NCBI RefSeq assembly: GCF_015477835.1
Contig: NZ_JADLQN010000002.1
Span: forward strand, 124,001-188,000
Source of the DNA: Nocardia higoensis
Lineage (GTDB): Bacteria; Actinomycetota; Actinomycetes; Mycobacteriales; Mycobacteriaceae
Direction of reading: 5' to 3'
DNA length: 64,000 bases
A program made the position numbers and the translations under genes. The notes under the pieces were generated by a model. It worked only from the letters and a program-made list of their open reading frames with translations. It was not told the DNA's origin and did not search any database. Below, in pieces: positions 10,485 through 21,135 of this stretch; the first letter of the stretch is position 1; each line of letters opens with the position of its first letter.

Positions 10485-11396
10485 TCAGCGCTCGCCTTCG
10501 CCCGCCAGCGCGAACAACCCGTCGGCGGTCTGCTCGACGAGCCCGTCGACCAGCAGCGAGTCCAGCGCTCGAGCGCGCTGACCGGGATCGCGGGTCCAGG
10601 CCAGATCCAGCCGGACCCGCTCGACCGGTCCGGCGGCATCACGCAGCACGTCCAGCAATCTCCCCCTGGCCTGGCGGTCGGTGCCCTCGTACTTCTGAGT
10701 CCGGCGCACCACCTGCGAGGCGGGCCTGCCTGCCTCGACCCAGGCGCAGCGCGGCAGCGGGCAGCGCGAACACTCGGGGCTGCGGGCCGTGCACACGGTC
10801 GCCCCCAATTCCATCAGCGCGGCCGAGAACCGGGCCGCGGGTTCGACGGCGAGCGGCAGCAGCGCCTCGGTCTCGACCAGATCGCGTGCGGCCGCATTCC
10901 CCGCCTCGGCCCGGCCGTGTACCGCCCGTGCCACCACACGCCGGACATTGGTGTCCACCACCGGCACCCGCTGCCCGTAAGCGAAGCAGGCCACCGCGCG
11001 GGCGGTGTAGTCGCCGATGCCGGGCAGCCCGAGCAGCACCTCGACCTCGGTGGGCACCTCGTCATCGTGTCGCTCGGCCAGCACGCGCGCGCATTCGTGT
11101 AGGCGCAGTGCCCGGCGCGGGTATCCCAGCTTGCCCCACGCGCGCAGAACCTCGGCCTGCGAACTGGCCGCCATCGCCGAAGGCACCGGCCAGCGCCGGA
11201 CCCACTCCAGCCAGATCGGCTCGACCCGCACCACCGGAGTCTGCTGGAGCATGATCTCGCTCATCAGGATCTGCCACGCGGTCACGCCGGGGCGTCGCCA
11301 GGGCAGGTCGCGAGCGGTTTCGCCGTACCAGCTGAGCAGGATGTCCGCCGGGATGCCGCTCGTCTCGGCGCCCGCTGTTCCGTTCCGTCGATCCAC
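10485..11396 (-). CDS. mutY: A/G-specific adenine DNA glycosylase MutY
   Basis: Removes adenine mispaired with 8-oxoguanine in base-excision repair. The 303 residues show the helix-hairpin-helix LLGLPGIGDYTARAVACFAYG with the downstream catalytic Asp in VVDTNVRRVVAR, the substrate-pocket MLQQTPV, and a [4Fe-4S] loop CTARSPECSRCPLPRC (C-x6-C-x2-C-x5-C). It lacks the long C-terminal NUDIX-like 8-oxoG domain of E. coli MutY (350 aa), as mycobacterial homologues do in part. GTG start at 11396. Divergent from the carbonic anhydrase with 112 bases between, the same pairing as Rv3589/Rv3588c. Confidence 0.95.
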   Translation of the reverse strand: MDRRNGTAGAETSGIPADILLSWYGETARDLPWRRPGVTAWQILMSEIMLQQTPVVRVEPIWLEWVRRWPVPSAMAASSQAEVLRAWGKLGYPRRALRLHECARVLAERHDDEVPTEVEVLLGLPGIGDYTARAVACFAYGQRVPVVDTNVRRVVARAVHGRAEAGNAAARDLVETEALLPLAVEPAARFSAALMELGATVCTARSPECSRCPLPRCAWVEAGRPASQVVRRTQKYEGTDRQARGRLLDVLRDAAGPVERVRLDLAWTRDPGQRARALDSLLVDGLVEQTADGLFALAGEGER

Positions 11397-11508
11397 GCCG
11401 CCCCGTACCCGTCCTCACTGTCTCGACCGCCGCTGTGACAGTCCGAGTTTGCCCACCCGTAACCGAAGTGACTCGCTGGTAGCGGTCAGGCCAGGCACAA
11501 TGGTCGGT

Positions 11509-12132
11509 ATGCCTGACTCGAATCCGATAAGCGCCTGGAAGTCTCTTCGCGAGGGTAACGAGCGATTCGTCAGCGGCGACGTGCTGCATCCTAGTCAAGG
11601 GCTGGTCGACCGGGCCAGGCTGGCGTCGGGGCAACAACCCAAGGCCATTCTGTTCGGCTGCGGTGATTCGCGGGTCGCCGCCGAGCTCATCTTCGACCAG
11701 GGCCTCGGCGACATGTTCGTGGTGCGCACGGCCGGCCACGTCATCGACAGCTCGGTGCTCGGCTCCATCGAGTACGGCGTGGACGTGCTGAATGTGCCGC
11801 TGATCGTGGTACTCGGACACGACAGCTGCGGTGCGGTCAAAGCCACCCTCGACGCCCTCGACGGCGGCGAGGTGCCCGGCGGCTTCATCCGCAGCATCGT
11901 CGAGCGGGTCGCCCCGTCCATCCTCCTCGGCCGCCGCGAGGGTCTGGCCGGCGTGGACGAGATGGAGGCCAGGCACGTCGTCGAGACCTCGCGATTGCTC
12001 ATGCAGCGCTCGATGAGCATTTCCAGCAAAGTCGCCACCGGCGAACTGGCCATCGCGGCGGTCACCTACAAACTGGCCGATGGCAAGATCCAGCTGCAAC
12101 GTGTCGTCGGCAACATCGGCGAACTGGCCTGA
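11509..12132 (+). CDS. canB: Beta-carbonic anhydrase
   Basis: Zinc enzyme interconverting CO2 and bicarbonate; 207 residues, the exact length of M. tuberculosis CanB (Rv3588c), which it resembles from MPDSNPISAWKSLREGNERF onward. Zinc ligands are Cys in FGCGDSR, His and Cys in LGHDSCGAV, with the Asp/Arg dyad in CGDSRV. ATG 11509 is chosen by match to the mycobacterial start; an in-frame ATG three codons earlier (11500) has a slightly better ribosome site, and the longer frame from 11017 is antisense to mutY. A hairpin terminator follows 47 bases downstream. Confidence 0.95.
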   Translation: MPDSNPISAWKSLREGNERFVSGDVLHPSQGLVDRARLASGQQPKAILFGCGDSRVAAELIFDQGLGDMFVVRTAGHVIDSSVLGSIEYGVDVLNVPLIVVLGHDSCGAVKATLDALDGGEVPGGFIRSIVERVAPSILLGRREGLAGVDEMEARHVVETSRLLMQRSMSISSKVATGELAIAAVTYKLADGKIQLQRVVGNIGELA

Positions 12133-12179
12133 ACCGGATAGAAACGATATAACAGCAGCTCGACGGCGGCTCGATCGTG

Positions 12180-12209
12180 GCGTGTCGGCTCCGGCGGGGG
12201 CCGACACGC
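12180..12209 (+). terminator. Hairpin terminator after the carbonic anhydrase gene
   Basis: Ten-bp perfect stem GCGTGTCGGC / GCCGACACGC with a 10-base GC-rich loop, 47 bases after the stop. No real T-tract follows. Confidence 0.6.
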
Positions 12210-12255
12210 CGAGGTCATGAGACCACGTGCCGCTCGGTGGCCGTAAGTTTGAATC

Positions 12256-12909
12256 GTGCTGGAACCGACTGGACCGCTGCCTCCGGAGATCTACTGGCGT
12301 CGCCGTGTCTTCGCCGTCGGGGTTCTGGTCGTGGTGCTCGCGCTACTGATCTGGGTCGTGCTGATGGTCGCGCGCGGCGGCGATTCCGCCGGCGGCGCCC
12401 AGGCCGCGTCGACCACGGTCGCCGCACCGGCCGGTGACGGCAAGGTGGAGCCCTCCGGCAGCGCCGCGGCCGGTGCCTCCGAACTCTCCTCGACCGTTGC
12501 GGCGCAGCCCGCGCGAGCCCAGTGTCCCGATCAGTCGCTCGCGGTCAAGGTGACCGTGGCCCAGCCCACCTACCGCGTCGGCGAGAAGCCGGTGTTCGGC
12601 ATCGTCATCACCAACATCTCCGCCGAGCCGTGCTCGCGCGACTTCGGATCGGCCGCCCAGCAGATCTCCGTGCAGACCCTCGACGGCAGCCGCAGGCTCT
12701 GGACGAGCACCGACTGCTACCCGGAAGGGCAGCCGGACACCCGCACGCTGGACCGCGGCGAGCAAGCCGCCTTCCAGGTCACCTGGTCCGGTTCCACCTC
12801 CCAGCCGGAGTGCGCGGGGGAGCGCGTGCCGGTCCCGCCGGGTGCCTACACGGTCGTGGCGCAGTTGGGCTCGGTGCGCAGCGCGGCCGAACCGTTCAAC
12901 ATCGCCTGA
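12256..12909 (+). CDS. Conserved membrane-anchored protein (Rv3587c-like)
   Basis: 217 residues: a short cytoplasmic N-terminus, one membrane helix (RVFAVGVLVVVLALLIWVVLMVAR), an Ala/Ser/Gly-rich linker and an extracytoplasmic beta-rich domain with five cysteines (CPDQSLAVKVTV, EPCSRD, TDCYP, QPECAGE) likely forming disulphides. The domain resembles an immunoglobulin-like fold (YRVGEKPVFGIVITNISAEPC). Position between the carbonic anhydrase and radA matches Rv3587c, a conserved membrane protein of unknown function. Start GTG at 12256. It is convergent with radA. The stop codon lies inside a 15-bp tandem repeat. Confidence 0.85.
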   Translation: MLEPTGPLPPEIYWRRRVFAVGVLVVVLALLIWVVLMVARGGDSAGGAQAASTTVAAPAGDGKVEPSGSAAAGASELSSTVAAQPARAQCPDQSLAVKVTVAQPTYRVGEKPVFGIVITNISAEPCSRDFGSAAQQISVQTLDGSRRLWTSTDCYPEGQPDTRTLDRGEQAAFQVTWSGSTSQPECAGERVPVPPGAYTVVAQLGSVRSAAEPFNIA

Positions 12910-12945
12910 GCCGACATCGCCTGAGCCGACATCGCCTGAGCCGAC
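12901..12945 (+). repeat. Three tandem copies of a 15-bp unit carrying a stop codon
   Basis: ATCGCCTGAGCCGAC occurs three times back to back, followed by a partial copy ATCGTCCGA. The first copy contains the last two sense codons and the TGA of the membrane protein gene, so each copy repeats Ile-Ala-stop in the same frame. Confidence 0.9.
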
Positions 12946-12964
12946 ATCGTCCGAACCCCCGGCC

Positions 12965-14353
12965 TCACCCCTCGGATCTGGTTCCACGCAGGCCCGCGAT
13001 GCGCAGCGCCGAGCGCACGTCGCCGACCTCGTGGATGCGGATTCCCTTGACCTTGACCTGCTCCGACCCGGGCGGCACCAGCGCTGTGGTGAACCCGAGG
13101 CGCTGGGCCTCGGCGAGCCTGCGCGCCACCCCGGTCACCTTGCGCACCTCACCCGCCAGGCCGACCTCTCCCAGGATCACCCAGCCCGCGGGCAGCGCGG
13201 TATCGCATTCGGCGCTGGCGATGGCCAGCGCGATGGCCAGGTCCGCGGAGGGCTCGACCAGGCGCATACCGCCCACCGTGGCGGCGTACACGTCGTGCTT
13301 GCCCAGGAACACCCGTCCCCGGCTCTGCAGCACGGCCAGCACCATGGCGACGCGGTTGTAGTCCAGCCCGCTGACCGCGCGGCGGGGCGCGGGAATCTCG
13401 GTTCTGACTGTCAGACCCTGCACCTCGCCCACCAGCGGCCGCTTGCCGTCCATCGCGACGGTCACCGCGGTGCCGGAGACCGGGTCGGTCCGGTGGTGCA
13501 GGAACAGCCCGGACGGGTCGTCGACGCAGGCGATGCCGTCCTCGTGCAACTCGAAGCAACCCACCTCGTCGGCGCTGCCGAACCTGTTCTTGATGCCGCG
13601 CACCATTCGCAGCGTGGAATTCTTGTCGCCCTCGAACTGCAGCACCACGTCCACCAGGTGCTCGAGCGTGCGCGGGCCCGCGACATTGCCGTCCTTGGTG
13701 ACGTGCCCGACCAGCAGCACCGCGATCCCGCTCGCCTTGGCCAGCGAGGTCAGCGCCGCGGTCACCGCGCGGACCTGGGTGACGCCGCCGATCACGCCGT
13801 CGGCATCGGGCGCGAGCATGGTCTGCACCGAGTCGACCACCAGCAGGCTCGGGCGCACCTGCTCGACGTGACCGAGCACGATCGACAGATCCGATTCCGC
13901 CGCCAGGTAGACCCGTTCGTGCACCGCACCGGTGCGGTCGGCGCGCAGCCTGACCTGTCCCGCCGATTCCTCGGCGGTGACGTAGAGGGCCTTCTCGCCC
14001 GGCCTGCGGGCCCACCGATGGGCCACCTCGAGCAGCAAGGTCGACTTGCCCACGCCCGGCTCGCCGGACAGCAGCACGACCGAACCAGCCACCACCCCGC
14101 CGCCGAGCACCCGATCGAGTTCGGACACGCCGCTCGGGCGAGCCTTGGTGATCTGGGAGTCGATGCTCGACAGCGGCGCCGCGGCGGTGCTGGGCAGCAT
14201 CGCGCGCCTGCCCGGCGCTCCCCCGGACGCCGCGGCGATCGCGGCCACCTCGTCCACCGTGCCCCAGGCGCCGCAGTCGGGGCATTTGCCCACCCATTTG
14301 GCCACCTCGTGCGCACAGGCCGAGCACCGGAAGATCGCCTTGGTCTTTGCCAC
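12965..14353 (-). CDS. radA: DNA repair protein RadA (Sms)
   Basis: RecA-like branch-migration helicase for recombination intermediates. The 462 residues show the N-terminal zinc finger [18 protein letters not shown], Walker [10 protein letters not shown], the RadA signature KNRFG, and a C-terminal Lon-protease-like domain ([36 protein letters not shown]). Full length for the family. ATG at 14353 ([16 protein letters not shown]). It follows lpqE on the same strand, but a strong hairpin separates them, so it probably has its own promoter. Confidence 0.97.
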   Translation of the reverse strand: MAKTKAIFRCSACAHEVAKWVGKCPDCGAWGTVDEVAAIAAASGGAPGRRAMLPSTAAAPLSSIDSQITKARPSGVSELDRVLGGGVVAGSVVLLSGEPGVGKSTLLLEVAHRWARRPGEKALYVTAEESAGQVRLRADRTGAVHERVYLAAESDLSIVLGHVEQVRPSLLVVDSVQTMLAPDADGVIGGVTQVRAVTAALTSLAKASGIAVLLVGHVTKDGNVAGPRTLEHLVDVVLQFEGDKNSTLRMVRGIKNRFGSADEVGCFELHEDGIACVDDPSGLFLHHRTDPVSGTAVTVAMDGKRPLVGEVQGLTVRTEIPAPRRAVSGLDYNRVAMVLAVLQSRGRVFLGKHDVYAATVGGMRLVEPSADLAIALAIASAECDTALPAGWVILGEVGLAGEVRKVTGVARRLAEAQRLGFTTALVPPGSEQVKVKGIRIHEVGDVRSALRIAGLRGTRSEG

Positions 14354-14384
14354 ACCGGCACCTTACGCAGCCGTGCCGACAGAA

Positions 14385-14423
14385 CGAGAAAGGCTGCCGC
14401 ACCGATCGCGACAGCCTTTCTCG
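14385..14423 (-). terminator. Hairpin terminator downstream of lpqE
   Basis: Perfect 12-bp repeat CGAGAAAGGCTG / CAGCCTTTCTCG around a 15-base loop that can itself extend the stem (GCG/CGC), located 29 bases after the lpqE stop on the minus strand and 32 bases before radA. Confidence 0.75.
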
Positions 14424-14451
14424 TGGTTCGTGTTCCCGGGGGAACGGCCGC

Positions 14452-15090
14452 TCAGTGGCCGCTCGCGCCCTCGGGGGCGGGACCGGACAGCGGCGACTGC
14501 TGACGCTCGGTGTCCACGCCCGCGTCGACGGGGACATCGACCTGCACGGTGCCGTTCTCCTTGAAGTTGAAGGAGACGGTGTAGGTCAGGCCGGGGACGA
14601 TGTCCTGGGTGAGACCGGTGATCTCGATCTTGGCGGGCTCCGCGGCGTCCTGACCCGCGGAACCCTGCTCGGCGGGGCTCGCCTGGCCGCCGTGGTCGCC
14701 CGCGGCGGTGGTGCTGCCCGCGGGGCCGGAGGTGACGATCTCCTGCGGACCGATCTTCAGCGTCTTCTCACCGCCGGCCGGGGTGATGGTCACCTTGCCG
14801 AGGTCGGTGGTGACGCTGGTCAGCTCGTCGGGGGTCTCGCCGCTGTTGTTGACGATGGACAGCGCCAGCAGCGCCTTGCCGCCCGCCACATTGGTGTAGC
14901 CCTCGCCGGGGTACACGATGTGGACATTGCGCAGGGAGATGTCCTCGACGTCGGCGTGGTTGCCGTTGACCGCCGCCGACTGGTTGGCGGTCTGCGAGAT
15001 CTGACCCGCGCTGCAGCCGGACAGCGCGAGTGCGGCGCCTGCGGCGAATGCGGCCACCGTCACCATCAGACGTGAGTTCAGGGCAGTCAC
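14452..15090 (-). CDS. lpqE: LpqE-like lipoprotein
   Basis: Secreted lipoprotein of about 212 residues: signal peptide MTALNSRLMVTVAAFAAGAALALSGC, whose Cys after LSG is the lipidation site. The mature part has the DUF461/PCuAC-like pattern ISLRNVHIVYPGEGYTNV and VSFNFKENGTVQVDVPV, interrupted by an Asp/His/Gly/Ala-rich segment near residues 125-150. In M. tuberculosis LpqE belongs to the copper-responsive RicR regulon; copper handling here is inference. GTG 15090 follows GGAGG at 7 bases; an in-frame extension to 15117 has no ribosome site. Neighbour radA and divergent carD match Rv3585-Rv3583c. Confidence 0.87.
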   Translation of the reverse strand: MTALNSRLMVTVAAFAAGAALALSGCSAGQISQTANQSAAVNGNHADVEDISLRNVHIVYPGEGYTNVAGGKALLALSIVNNSGETPDELTSVTTDLGKVTITPAGGEKTLKIGPQEIVTSGPAGSTTAAGDHGGQASPAEQGSAGQDAAEPAKIEITGLTQDIVPGLTYTVSFNFKENGTVQVDVPVDAGVDTERQQSPLSGPAPEGASGH

Positions 15091-15976
<886 letters not shown>

Positions 15977-15995
15977 CGCCACCGCCGATCGATCG

Positions 15996-16688
15996 ATGAA
16001 CAACACCGACAGCGACGTTCCCGTCGTTGCCTTGGTACCTGCCGCCGGCCGCGGCGTCCGCCTGGGTGAGGAATCTCCCAAGGCGTTCGTTCCGGTCGGC
16101 GGCACGCCCATGGTCCGACTCGCCGTGGATGGTCTGCTGGCCTCCGGGGTGGTCGACCGCATCGTCGTGATGGTTCCCGCCGAATTCTCCGAGCGTGCAG
16201 TCGCCCTGCTGCCGCCCTCGGATGCCGTGCGGGTCGTGATCGGCGGCGCCGAGCGCACCGATTCGGTGCGTGCCGGACTCGCCGACGCGCCGGATGCCGG
16301 ATATTTCCTGGTGCACGACGCCGCCCGCGCTCTGACGCCGCCCGAACTCATCGGGCGAATCGTCGGCGAATTGCGGGCAGGCCACCGTGCCGTGATTCCG
16401 GTGCTTCCGGTGGTCGACACCATCAAATCCGTGGACGCCGACGGCCTTGTCACCGGCACTCCCGATCGGGCCGCGCTGCGCGCTGTCCAGACACCCCAGG
16501 GCTTCGCCGCCGATCTCCTGCGCGCGGCCTACACGAGCGATGTGCCCGCCACCGATGACGCCGGTCTGGTCGAGCGCCTCGGCGCCGCGGTGCGCACCGT
16601 GCCGGGAGATCCGCTGGCCTTCAAGATCACCACCCCGCTGGACCTCCGGCTGGCGGAGACACTGATCTCCCACCGCGCCGCACTGTGA
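15996..16688 (+). CDS. ispD: 2-C-methyl-D-erythritol 4-phosphate cytidylyltransferase IspD
   Basis: Third step of the MEP isoprenoid pathway, transferring CMP from CTP to methylerythritol phosphate. 230 residues with the nucleotide-binding VALVPAAGRGVRLGEESPKAFVPVGG, the signature VLVHDAARALTPPE-like FLVHDAARALTP, and the C-terminal AFKITTPLDLRLAE. Start ATG 15996, 19 bases after carD. Upstream of ispF by 107 bases, an order fixed in mycobacteria (carD-ispD-ispF-cysS). Confidence 0.96.
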   Translation: MNNTDSDVPVVALVPAAGRGVRLGEESPKAFVPVGGTPMVRLAVDGLLASGVVDRIVVMVPAEFSERAVALLPPSDAVRVVIGGAERTDSVRAGLADAPDAGYFLVHDAARALTPPELIGRIVGELRAGHRAVIPVLPVVDTIKSVDADGLVTGTPDRAALRAVQTPQGFAADLLRAAYTSDVPATDDAGLVERLGAAVRTVPGDPLAFKITTPLDLRLAETLISHRAAL

Positions 16689-16795
16689 GCCCGGTCGGCG
16701 GATGCCGCCCCGGACACACCGGGTCGCCGCATCACCGCGAGGGGCCACGCCCGGCCGTGTACGACCACGCCCGCGCGATGTGAGACGGTCTGAGC

Positions 16796-17263
16796 ATGCG
16801 AGTGGGAATCGGCAGCGACGTGCACCCGATCGAGCCGGGCCGGCCGTGCTGGATGGCCGGGCTGTTGTTCGAGGACGCCGACGGCTGCGCCGGGCACTCC
16901 GACGGTGACGTGGCAGCGCACGCCCTCTGCGACGCGCTGCTGTCCGCCGCCGGGCTCGGTGACGTCGGCGCGGTCTTCGGCACCGGCCGTCCGGAATGGG
17001 CAGGCGTCTCCGGGGCGGCCATGCTCACCGAAGTGCGCAGGCTGCTCGCCGAGGCCGGGTTCGAGATCGGCAATGCCGCGGTGCAGGTGATCGGCAACCG
17101 GCCCAAGATCGGCCCCCGTCGCATCGAAGCCCAGCGGCTGCTCGGCGAGTTGCTCGGCGCTCCTGTCTCGGTGTCGGGGACCACGACCGACGGGCTCGGC
17201 CTGACCGGTCGGGGCGAGGGTGTCGCGGCCGTCGCCACGGCGCTGATCAGGCCGCGGGCCTGA
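16796..17263 (+). CDS. ispF: 2-C-methyl-D-erythritol 2,4-cyclodiphosphate synthase IspF
   Basis: Fifth step of the MEP pathway, cyclising CDP-methylerythritol 2-phosphate with release of CMP; acts as a trimer. 155 residues. Metal ligands are seen in [13 protein letters not shown] (Asp, His) and the following [30 protein letters not shown] (second His and IspF signature); ATALIR at the end is typical. ATG 16796. Works two steps after IspD, encoded just upstream. Confidence 0.97.
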   Translation: MRVGIGSDVHPIEPGRPCWMAGLLFEDADGCAGHSDGDVAAHALCDALLSAAGLGDVGAVFGTGRPEWAGVSGAAMLTEVRRLLAEAGFEIGNAAVQVIGNRPKIGPRRIEAQRLLGELLGAPVSVSGTTTDGLGLTGRGEGVAAVATALIRPRA

Positions 17264-17361
17264 GGCGCGTGCGGCTCGGGTGACGGGCATATAGCACCGC
17301 CGAGGCGTCGAGTCGAGCCGGGGCACGAACGCCCTGCTACCACCGACTAGGATCGACCCCC

Positions 17362-18762
17362 GTGACACTGCGCCTCTTTGACACCGAAAGCCGAACCATG
17401 CGCGAATTCGCGCCGCTGGTTCCCGGCCGCGCTTCGGTGTACTTGTGTGGTGCCACCGTGCAGGGCGAACCCCATATCGGTCATGTGCGTTCCGGCGTCG
17501 CCTTCGATGTGCTGCGACGGTGGTTGCAGGCACACGACTACGACGTCTGGTTCATCCGCAACGTCACCGATATCGACGACAAGATCCTCAACAAGGCCGC
17601 CGAGGCGGGCCGCCCCTGGTGGGAGTGGACCGCCACCTACGAGCGGGCCTTCGACCGCGCCTACGACCTGCTCGGTGTGCAGCCGCCCTCGGCCGAACCG
17701 CGCGCCACCGGCCACATCACCCAGATGGTCGAACTCATGCAACGCCTGATCGATCGCGGGCACGCCTACGCTTCCGCGGGCAACGTCTACTTCGACGTGC
17801 AGAGCTACCCGGATTACGGCTCGCTGTCGGGGCACAAACTCGACGACGTCAACCAGGGCGAGAGCGCGGGCGAGGGCAAGCGCGACCAGCGCGACTTCAC
17901 GATGTGGAAGGCCGCCAAGCCCGGTGAGCCGCACTGGCCCTCGCCGTGGGGGCCGGGCCGTCCCGGCTGGCACCTGGAGTGCTCGGCGATGGCCGGGTTC
18001 TATCTCGGCCCCGAATTCGACATCCATTGCGGCGGCTTGGATCTGGTGTTCCCACACCACGAGAACGAGATCGCCCAGTCCAAGGCCGCCGGTGACGGTT
18101 TCGCCCGGTACTGGCTGCACAACGGCTGGGTGACCATGGGCGGGGAGAAGATGTCCAAGTCCCTGGGCAATGTGCTCTCCGTGCCGAATGTGCTGACCAA
18201 GGTGCGCGCGGTGGAACTGCGCTTCTACCTGGGCAGCGCCCACTACCGCTCGATGCTCGAGTACTCCGACAAGGCGCTCGAGGACGCCGTCGCCGCCTAC
18301 CGTCGCATCGAGGCGTTCCTGCACCGGGCCGCCGCACAGGTCGGGGATATCCCGGTCGGCAAGTGGACCGACGCCTTCGCCGAGGCGATGGACGACGATC
18401 TCGCGGTGCCGCGCGCGCTGGCCGAGGTCTTCCGCGTGGTACACGAGGGCAACAAGGCGCTGGAGTCGGGGGCTGTCGACACCGTCGCGGAACTGGCCGG
18501 TGAGCTGCGCGGCATGCTGTCGATCCTCGGGGTGTGCCCGTTCGATCCGCAATGGCAGGGCGCGCAGGAGGATTCGGGGGCCGAGCAGGCGCTCGACAGC
18601 CTGATCCGCGCCGAGCTCGAGCGTCGCTCGCAGGCCCGCGCGGACAAGGACTGGGCCACCGCCGACGCGGTGCGCGACCGTTTGCAGGCCGCAGGCATCG
18701 ACGTGACCGATACCCCGAACGGCCCGGAATGGTCGCTGAGCGCTGGTGGAAAGGCGAACTGA
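17362..18762 (+). CDS. cysS: Cysteinyl-tRNA synthetase
   Basis: Class I synthetase that charges tRNA-Cys; 466 residues. Zinc-binding Cys in [19 protein letters not shown] next to the HIGH motif, later zinc ligands in HLECSAMAG and [17 protein letters not shown], and the KMSKS loop [11 protein letters not shown]. Start is GTG at 17362 ([13 protein letters not shown]). Its TGA overlaps the ATG of the methyltransferase gene by one base (TGATG), so translation is coupled, as in Rv3580c-Rv3579c. Confidence 0.97.
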   Translation: MTLRLFDTESRTMREFAPLVPGRASVYLCGATVQGEPHIGHVRSGVAFDVLRRWLQAHDYDVWFIRNVTDIDDKILNKAAEAGRPWWEWTATYERAFDRAYDLLGVQPPSAEPRATGHITQMVELMQRLIDRGHAYASAGNVYFDVQSYPDYGSLSGHKLDDVNQGESAGEGKRDQRDFTMWKAAKPGEPHWPSPWGPGRPGWHLECSAMAGFYLGPEFDIHCGGLDLVFPHHENEIAQSKAAGDGFARYWLHNGWVTMGGEKMSKSLGNVLSVPNVLTKVRAVELRFYLGSAHYRSMLEYSDKALEDAVAAYRRIEAFLHRAAAQVGDIPVGKWTDAFAEAMDDDLAVPRALAEVFRVVHEGNKALESGAVDTVAELAGELRGMLSILGVCPFDPQWQGAQEDSGAEQALDSLIRAELERRSQARADKDWATADAVRDRLQAAGIDVTDTPNGPEWSLSAGGKAN

Positions 18763-19736
18763 TGGCAGGCAATTCGCAGAGACGCGGCGCGGTGCGCAAG
18801 GGCGGTACCAAGAAGGGGCAGGTCGTCGGCTCCGGCGGCAAGCGCAGGCGCGGCCTGGAGGGCCGGGGCGCGACCCCGCCCGCTGAGGCGCGCACCAAGC
18901 ATCCCGCGGCCAAGCGCGCCGCGGCCGCGGCCAAGGCGGCGGCGCGGTCGGGTTCGCGCAGCGGGCCGGGTCGTCCGGCGGGGCGTAAGCATGACGATGG
19001 TCCCGAATTGGTCCTCGGCCGCAATCCGGTGGTGGAGTGCCTGCGCGCGGGCGTGCCCGCGACGGCGCTGTACGTCGCGGTGGGCGCCGAGAACGACGAG
19101 CGGCTCAGCGAGAGCGTGCAGCTGGCCGCCGACGCGGGTATCTCGATCCTGGAAGTGCCGCGCACCGACCTGGACCGGCTGAGTTCCAACGGCCTGCATC
19201 AGGGCATGGCGCTGCAGGTGCCGCCGTACCGGTACGCCCATCCCGACGATCTGGCCGAGCTGGCGCGGACCTCCGCCCAGCCCGCCCTGCTGGTCGCGCT
19301 GGACAACATCTCCGATCCGCGCAATCTGGGCGCGGTGATCCGTTCGGTGGCCGCGTTCGGCGGGCACGGTGTGGTCATCCCGCAGCGGCGCAGCGCCAGC
19401 GTCACGGCGGTGGCCTGGCGCACCAGCGCGGGCGCGGCGGCCCGGCTGCCGGTCGCGCGGGCGACGAATCTGACTCGCACGCTGAAGGATTGGGCCGACC
19501 AGGGCATGCGGATCATCGGTCTGGACGCCGGTGGCGACACCACGCTCGACGATCTGGACGGCAGCGATCCCACCGTCATCGTGGTCGGCTCGGAGGGTAA
19601 GGGACTCTCACGTCTGGTCCGCGAGACCTGTGACGAGGTGCTGAGCATTCCGATGGCGGGTCCGGTCGAGTCGCTCAACGCCTCGGTCGCGGCGGGTGTG
19701 GTGCTCGCCGAGATCGCCCGTCAGCGCCGGGGCTGA
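18762..19736 (+). CDS. rlmB: 23S rRNA 2'-O-methyltransferase RlmB (SpoU/TrmH family)
   Basis: SPOUT-class methyltransferase; by homology modifies 23S rRNA guanosine near 2251. 324 residues from ATG 18762. The first ~85 residues are a Lys/Arg/Ala/Gly-rich disordered tail typical of actinobacterial members; then the substrate-binding domain ([24 protein letters not shown]) and the knotted catalytic domain with [39 protein letters not shown] and [15 protein letters not shown], the three SpoU motifs. Specific rRNA position is inferred from the family name, not visible. Confidence 0.95.
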   Translation: MAGNSQRRGAVRKGGTKKGQVVGSGGKRRRGLEGRGATPPAEARTKHPAAKRAAAAAKAAARSGSRSGPGRPAGRKHDDGPELVLGRNPVVECLRAGVPATALYVAVGAENDERLSESVQLAADAGISILEVPRTDLDRLSSNGLHQGMALQVPPYRYAHPDDLAELARTSAQPALLVALDNISDPRNLGAVIRSVAAFGGHGVVIPQRRSASVTAVAWRTSAGAAARLPVARATNLTRTLKDWADQGMRIIGLDAGGDTTLDDLDGSDPTVIVVGSEGKGLSRLVRETCDEVLSIPMAGPVESLNASVAAGVVLAEIARQRRG

Positions 19737-19981
19737 CGACCGTCGTCGGCCCCGTCGAGGTCGGCGCTCGGGGGTCCGGCGTTGCCGTCCGTTGCCTCCG
19801 GTGTCCTGATCACTTTGTGCGACAAGGGCTTTCGGTCGCCTGACCGCAGCGCCGGCCCGTGGACGCTCGGCGGGCGCCGCGCCGACGCGGCCCGGGCCGG
19901 AACCGGGGCTCGGCGGGACGCGGCACCGACGCTCGGGAGGGTAAAAGACGCGCGAATGCGCTCGGGCCCCGTAGAATTCGG

Positions 19982-20260
19982 GTGGTGGTGATACCCAATC
20001 AGCCCCCCGGTTCGCCGGTCGAGCATCCGCACGCTACGGCGGTGTTGTTCCTCGGCGCGGCGAGCATCCTCTGCTGTGGCGCGTTCGGTCCGGTGGCATG
20101 GGCGCTGGGTAAGCGTGCGCACGACCAGATCGAGGCATCCGGCGGTGGGCTCGGCGGCCGGGCGCAGGTCGCGGTCGGCTACACCCTGGGGGTCATCGGC
20201 ACGATTCTGATGATCTGCATGGCCGTGCTGTTCGGATTGATGCTGCTCGGGGGTGGCTGA
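19982..20260 (+). CDS. Small two-helix membrane protein (DUF4190-like)
   Basis: About 92 residues: a short Pro-rich N-terminus, then two hydrophobic segments (HATAVLFLGAASILCCGAFGPVAWALG and VAVGYTLGVIGTILMICMAVLFGLMLLGG) separated by KRAHDQIEASGGGLGGRAQ. That spacing is typical of DUF4190 proteins, integral membrane proteins without known function. The start is unusual: three consecutive in-frame GTG codons (19982, 19985, 19988) precede ATA-CCC; no good ribosome site precedes them, so any could be used or the mRNA may be short-leadered. Convergent with the enoyl-CoA hydratase gene. Confidence 0.7.
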   Translation: MVVIPNQPPGSPVEHPHATAVLFLGAASILCCGAFGPVAWALGKRAHDQIEASGGGLGGRAQVAVGYTLGVIGTILMICMAVLFGLMLLGGG

Positions 20261-20281
20261 GCGGGCCGGTCGGGCGGTCGC

Positions 20282-21085
20282 TCAGTCCAGGCTCGGCCGT
20301 TCGGAAGTGCTGTCCCAGGTCGGCCATTCGGTGCTCACCCGCCCGCTCCAGTCGGGCTGACGCCGCTCGCGGAAGGCCGCCATCGCCTCGCCGCCGTCGA
20401 CGCTCTTCGCGACGTGCTCGTTGAGGTCGGTCTCCAACCGGCCGACCATCGCCGGGCTCATGCCCAAGCTCTCCCACAACAGTCGCTTGGACAGCGCCAC
20501 CGGCAGCGGCGCGGACCCATTGGCGAGGTCGTGGGCCACCGACATCGCGGTCGGCAGTACTTCGCCGCCCGCCAGGCAAGAGTTGGCCAGGCCCATCGCG
20601 ACGGCTTCCTCGCCGTCGAAGGTACGGCCGGTGAGCATGATGTCGGCGGCATTGGCGATGCCGACCAGGCGCGGCAGCGTCCAGTGCGCGTAGCCGTCGG
20701 CGATCACGCCGCGGCGCACCTGGGTGAGGCCGTAGACGGCGTCGCGGGCCAGGTAGCGCAGGTCGCACTGCAGGGCCAGCGCCAGGCCCAGACCCACCGC
20801 GTGCCCGTTGACGGCTGCGATCACCGGCTTGCGGACCCGCCACGGCGCGGGCTCGATGGTCGCGCTGACCTCGCCCACGCGCTGCGACAGGTCCGCGCCC
20901 GCGCAGAACGCGGGCGGGGTGCCGGTGATGACCACGGCTCGGATCGCGTCCTCGGCATCGCACCTGGCCAGCGCCGTACCGAGTTCCGCCGCCATGGCGG
21001 GAGTGAAGGCGTTCTGCTGGGCGGGACGATTGAGGGTGAGGACGGCGATGCCCGCTGAGACATCGACGAGCAGTTCCGAACTCAT
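20282..21085 (-). CDS. Enoyl-CoA hydratase/isomerase family protein
   Basis: Crotonase-fold enzyme, 267 residues. The oxyanion-hole regions are clear: AFCAGADLSQRVGE and PVIAAVNGHAVGLGLALALQCDLRY, followed by GVIADGYAHWTLPRLVGIANAADIMLTGR. The residue positions usually occupied by the two catalytic Glu of hydratases are not clearly both Glu, so isomerase or another crotonase activity is possible. Start ATG 21085; 11 upstream in-frame residues lack support. Followed upstream by an acyl-CoA dehydrogenase on the same strand 50 bases away, suggesting a two-gene fatty or branched acyl-CoA oxidation unit. Confidence 0.88.
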   Translation of the reverse strand: MSSELLVDVSAGIAVLTLNRPAQQNAFTPAMAAELGTALARCDAEDAIRAVVITGTPPAFCAGADLSQRVGEVSATIEPAPWRVRKPVIAAVNGHAVGLGLALALQCDLRYLARDAVYGLTQVRRGVIADGYAHWTLPRLVGIANAADIMLTGRTFDGEEAVAMGLANSCLAGGEVLPTAMSVAHDLANGSAPLPVALSKRLLWESLGMSPAMVGRLETDLNEHVAKSVDGGEAMAAFRERRQPDWSGRVSTEWPTWDSTSERPSLD

Positions 21086-21135
21086 GGGGGGATGGTAGCC
21101 GAATTCGTCGCCGGACAAGTCGGCGCCGAATGCGC

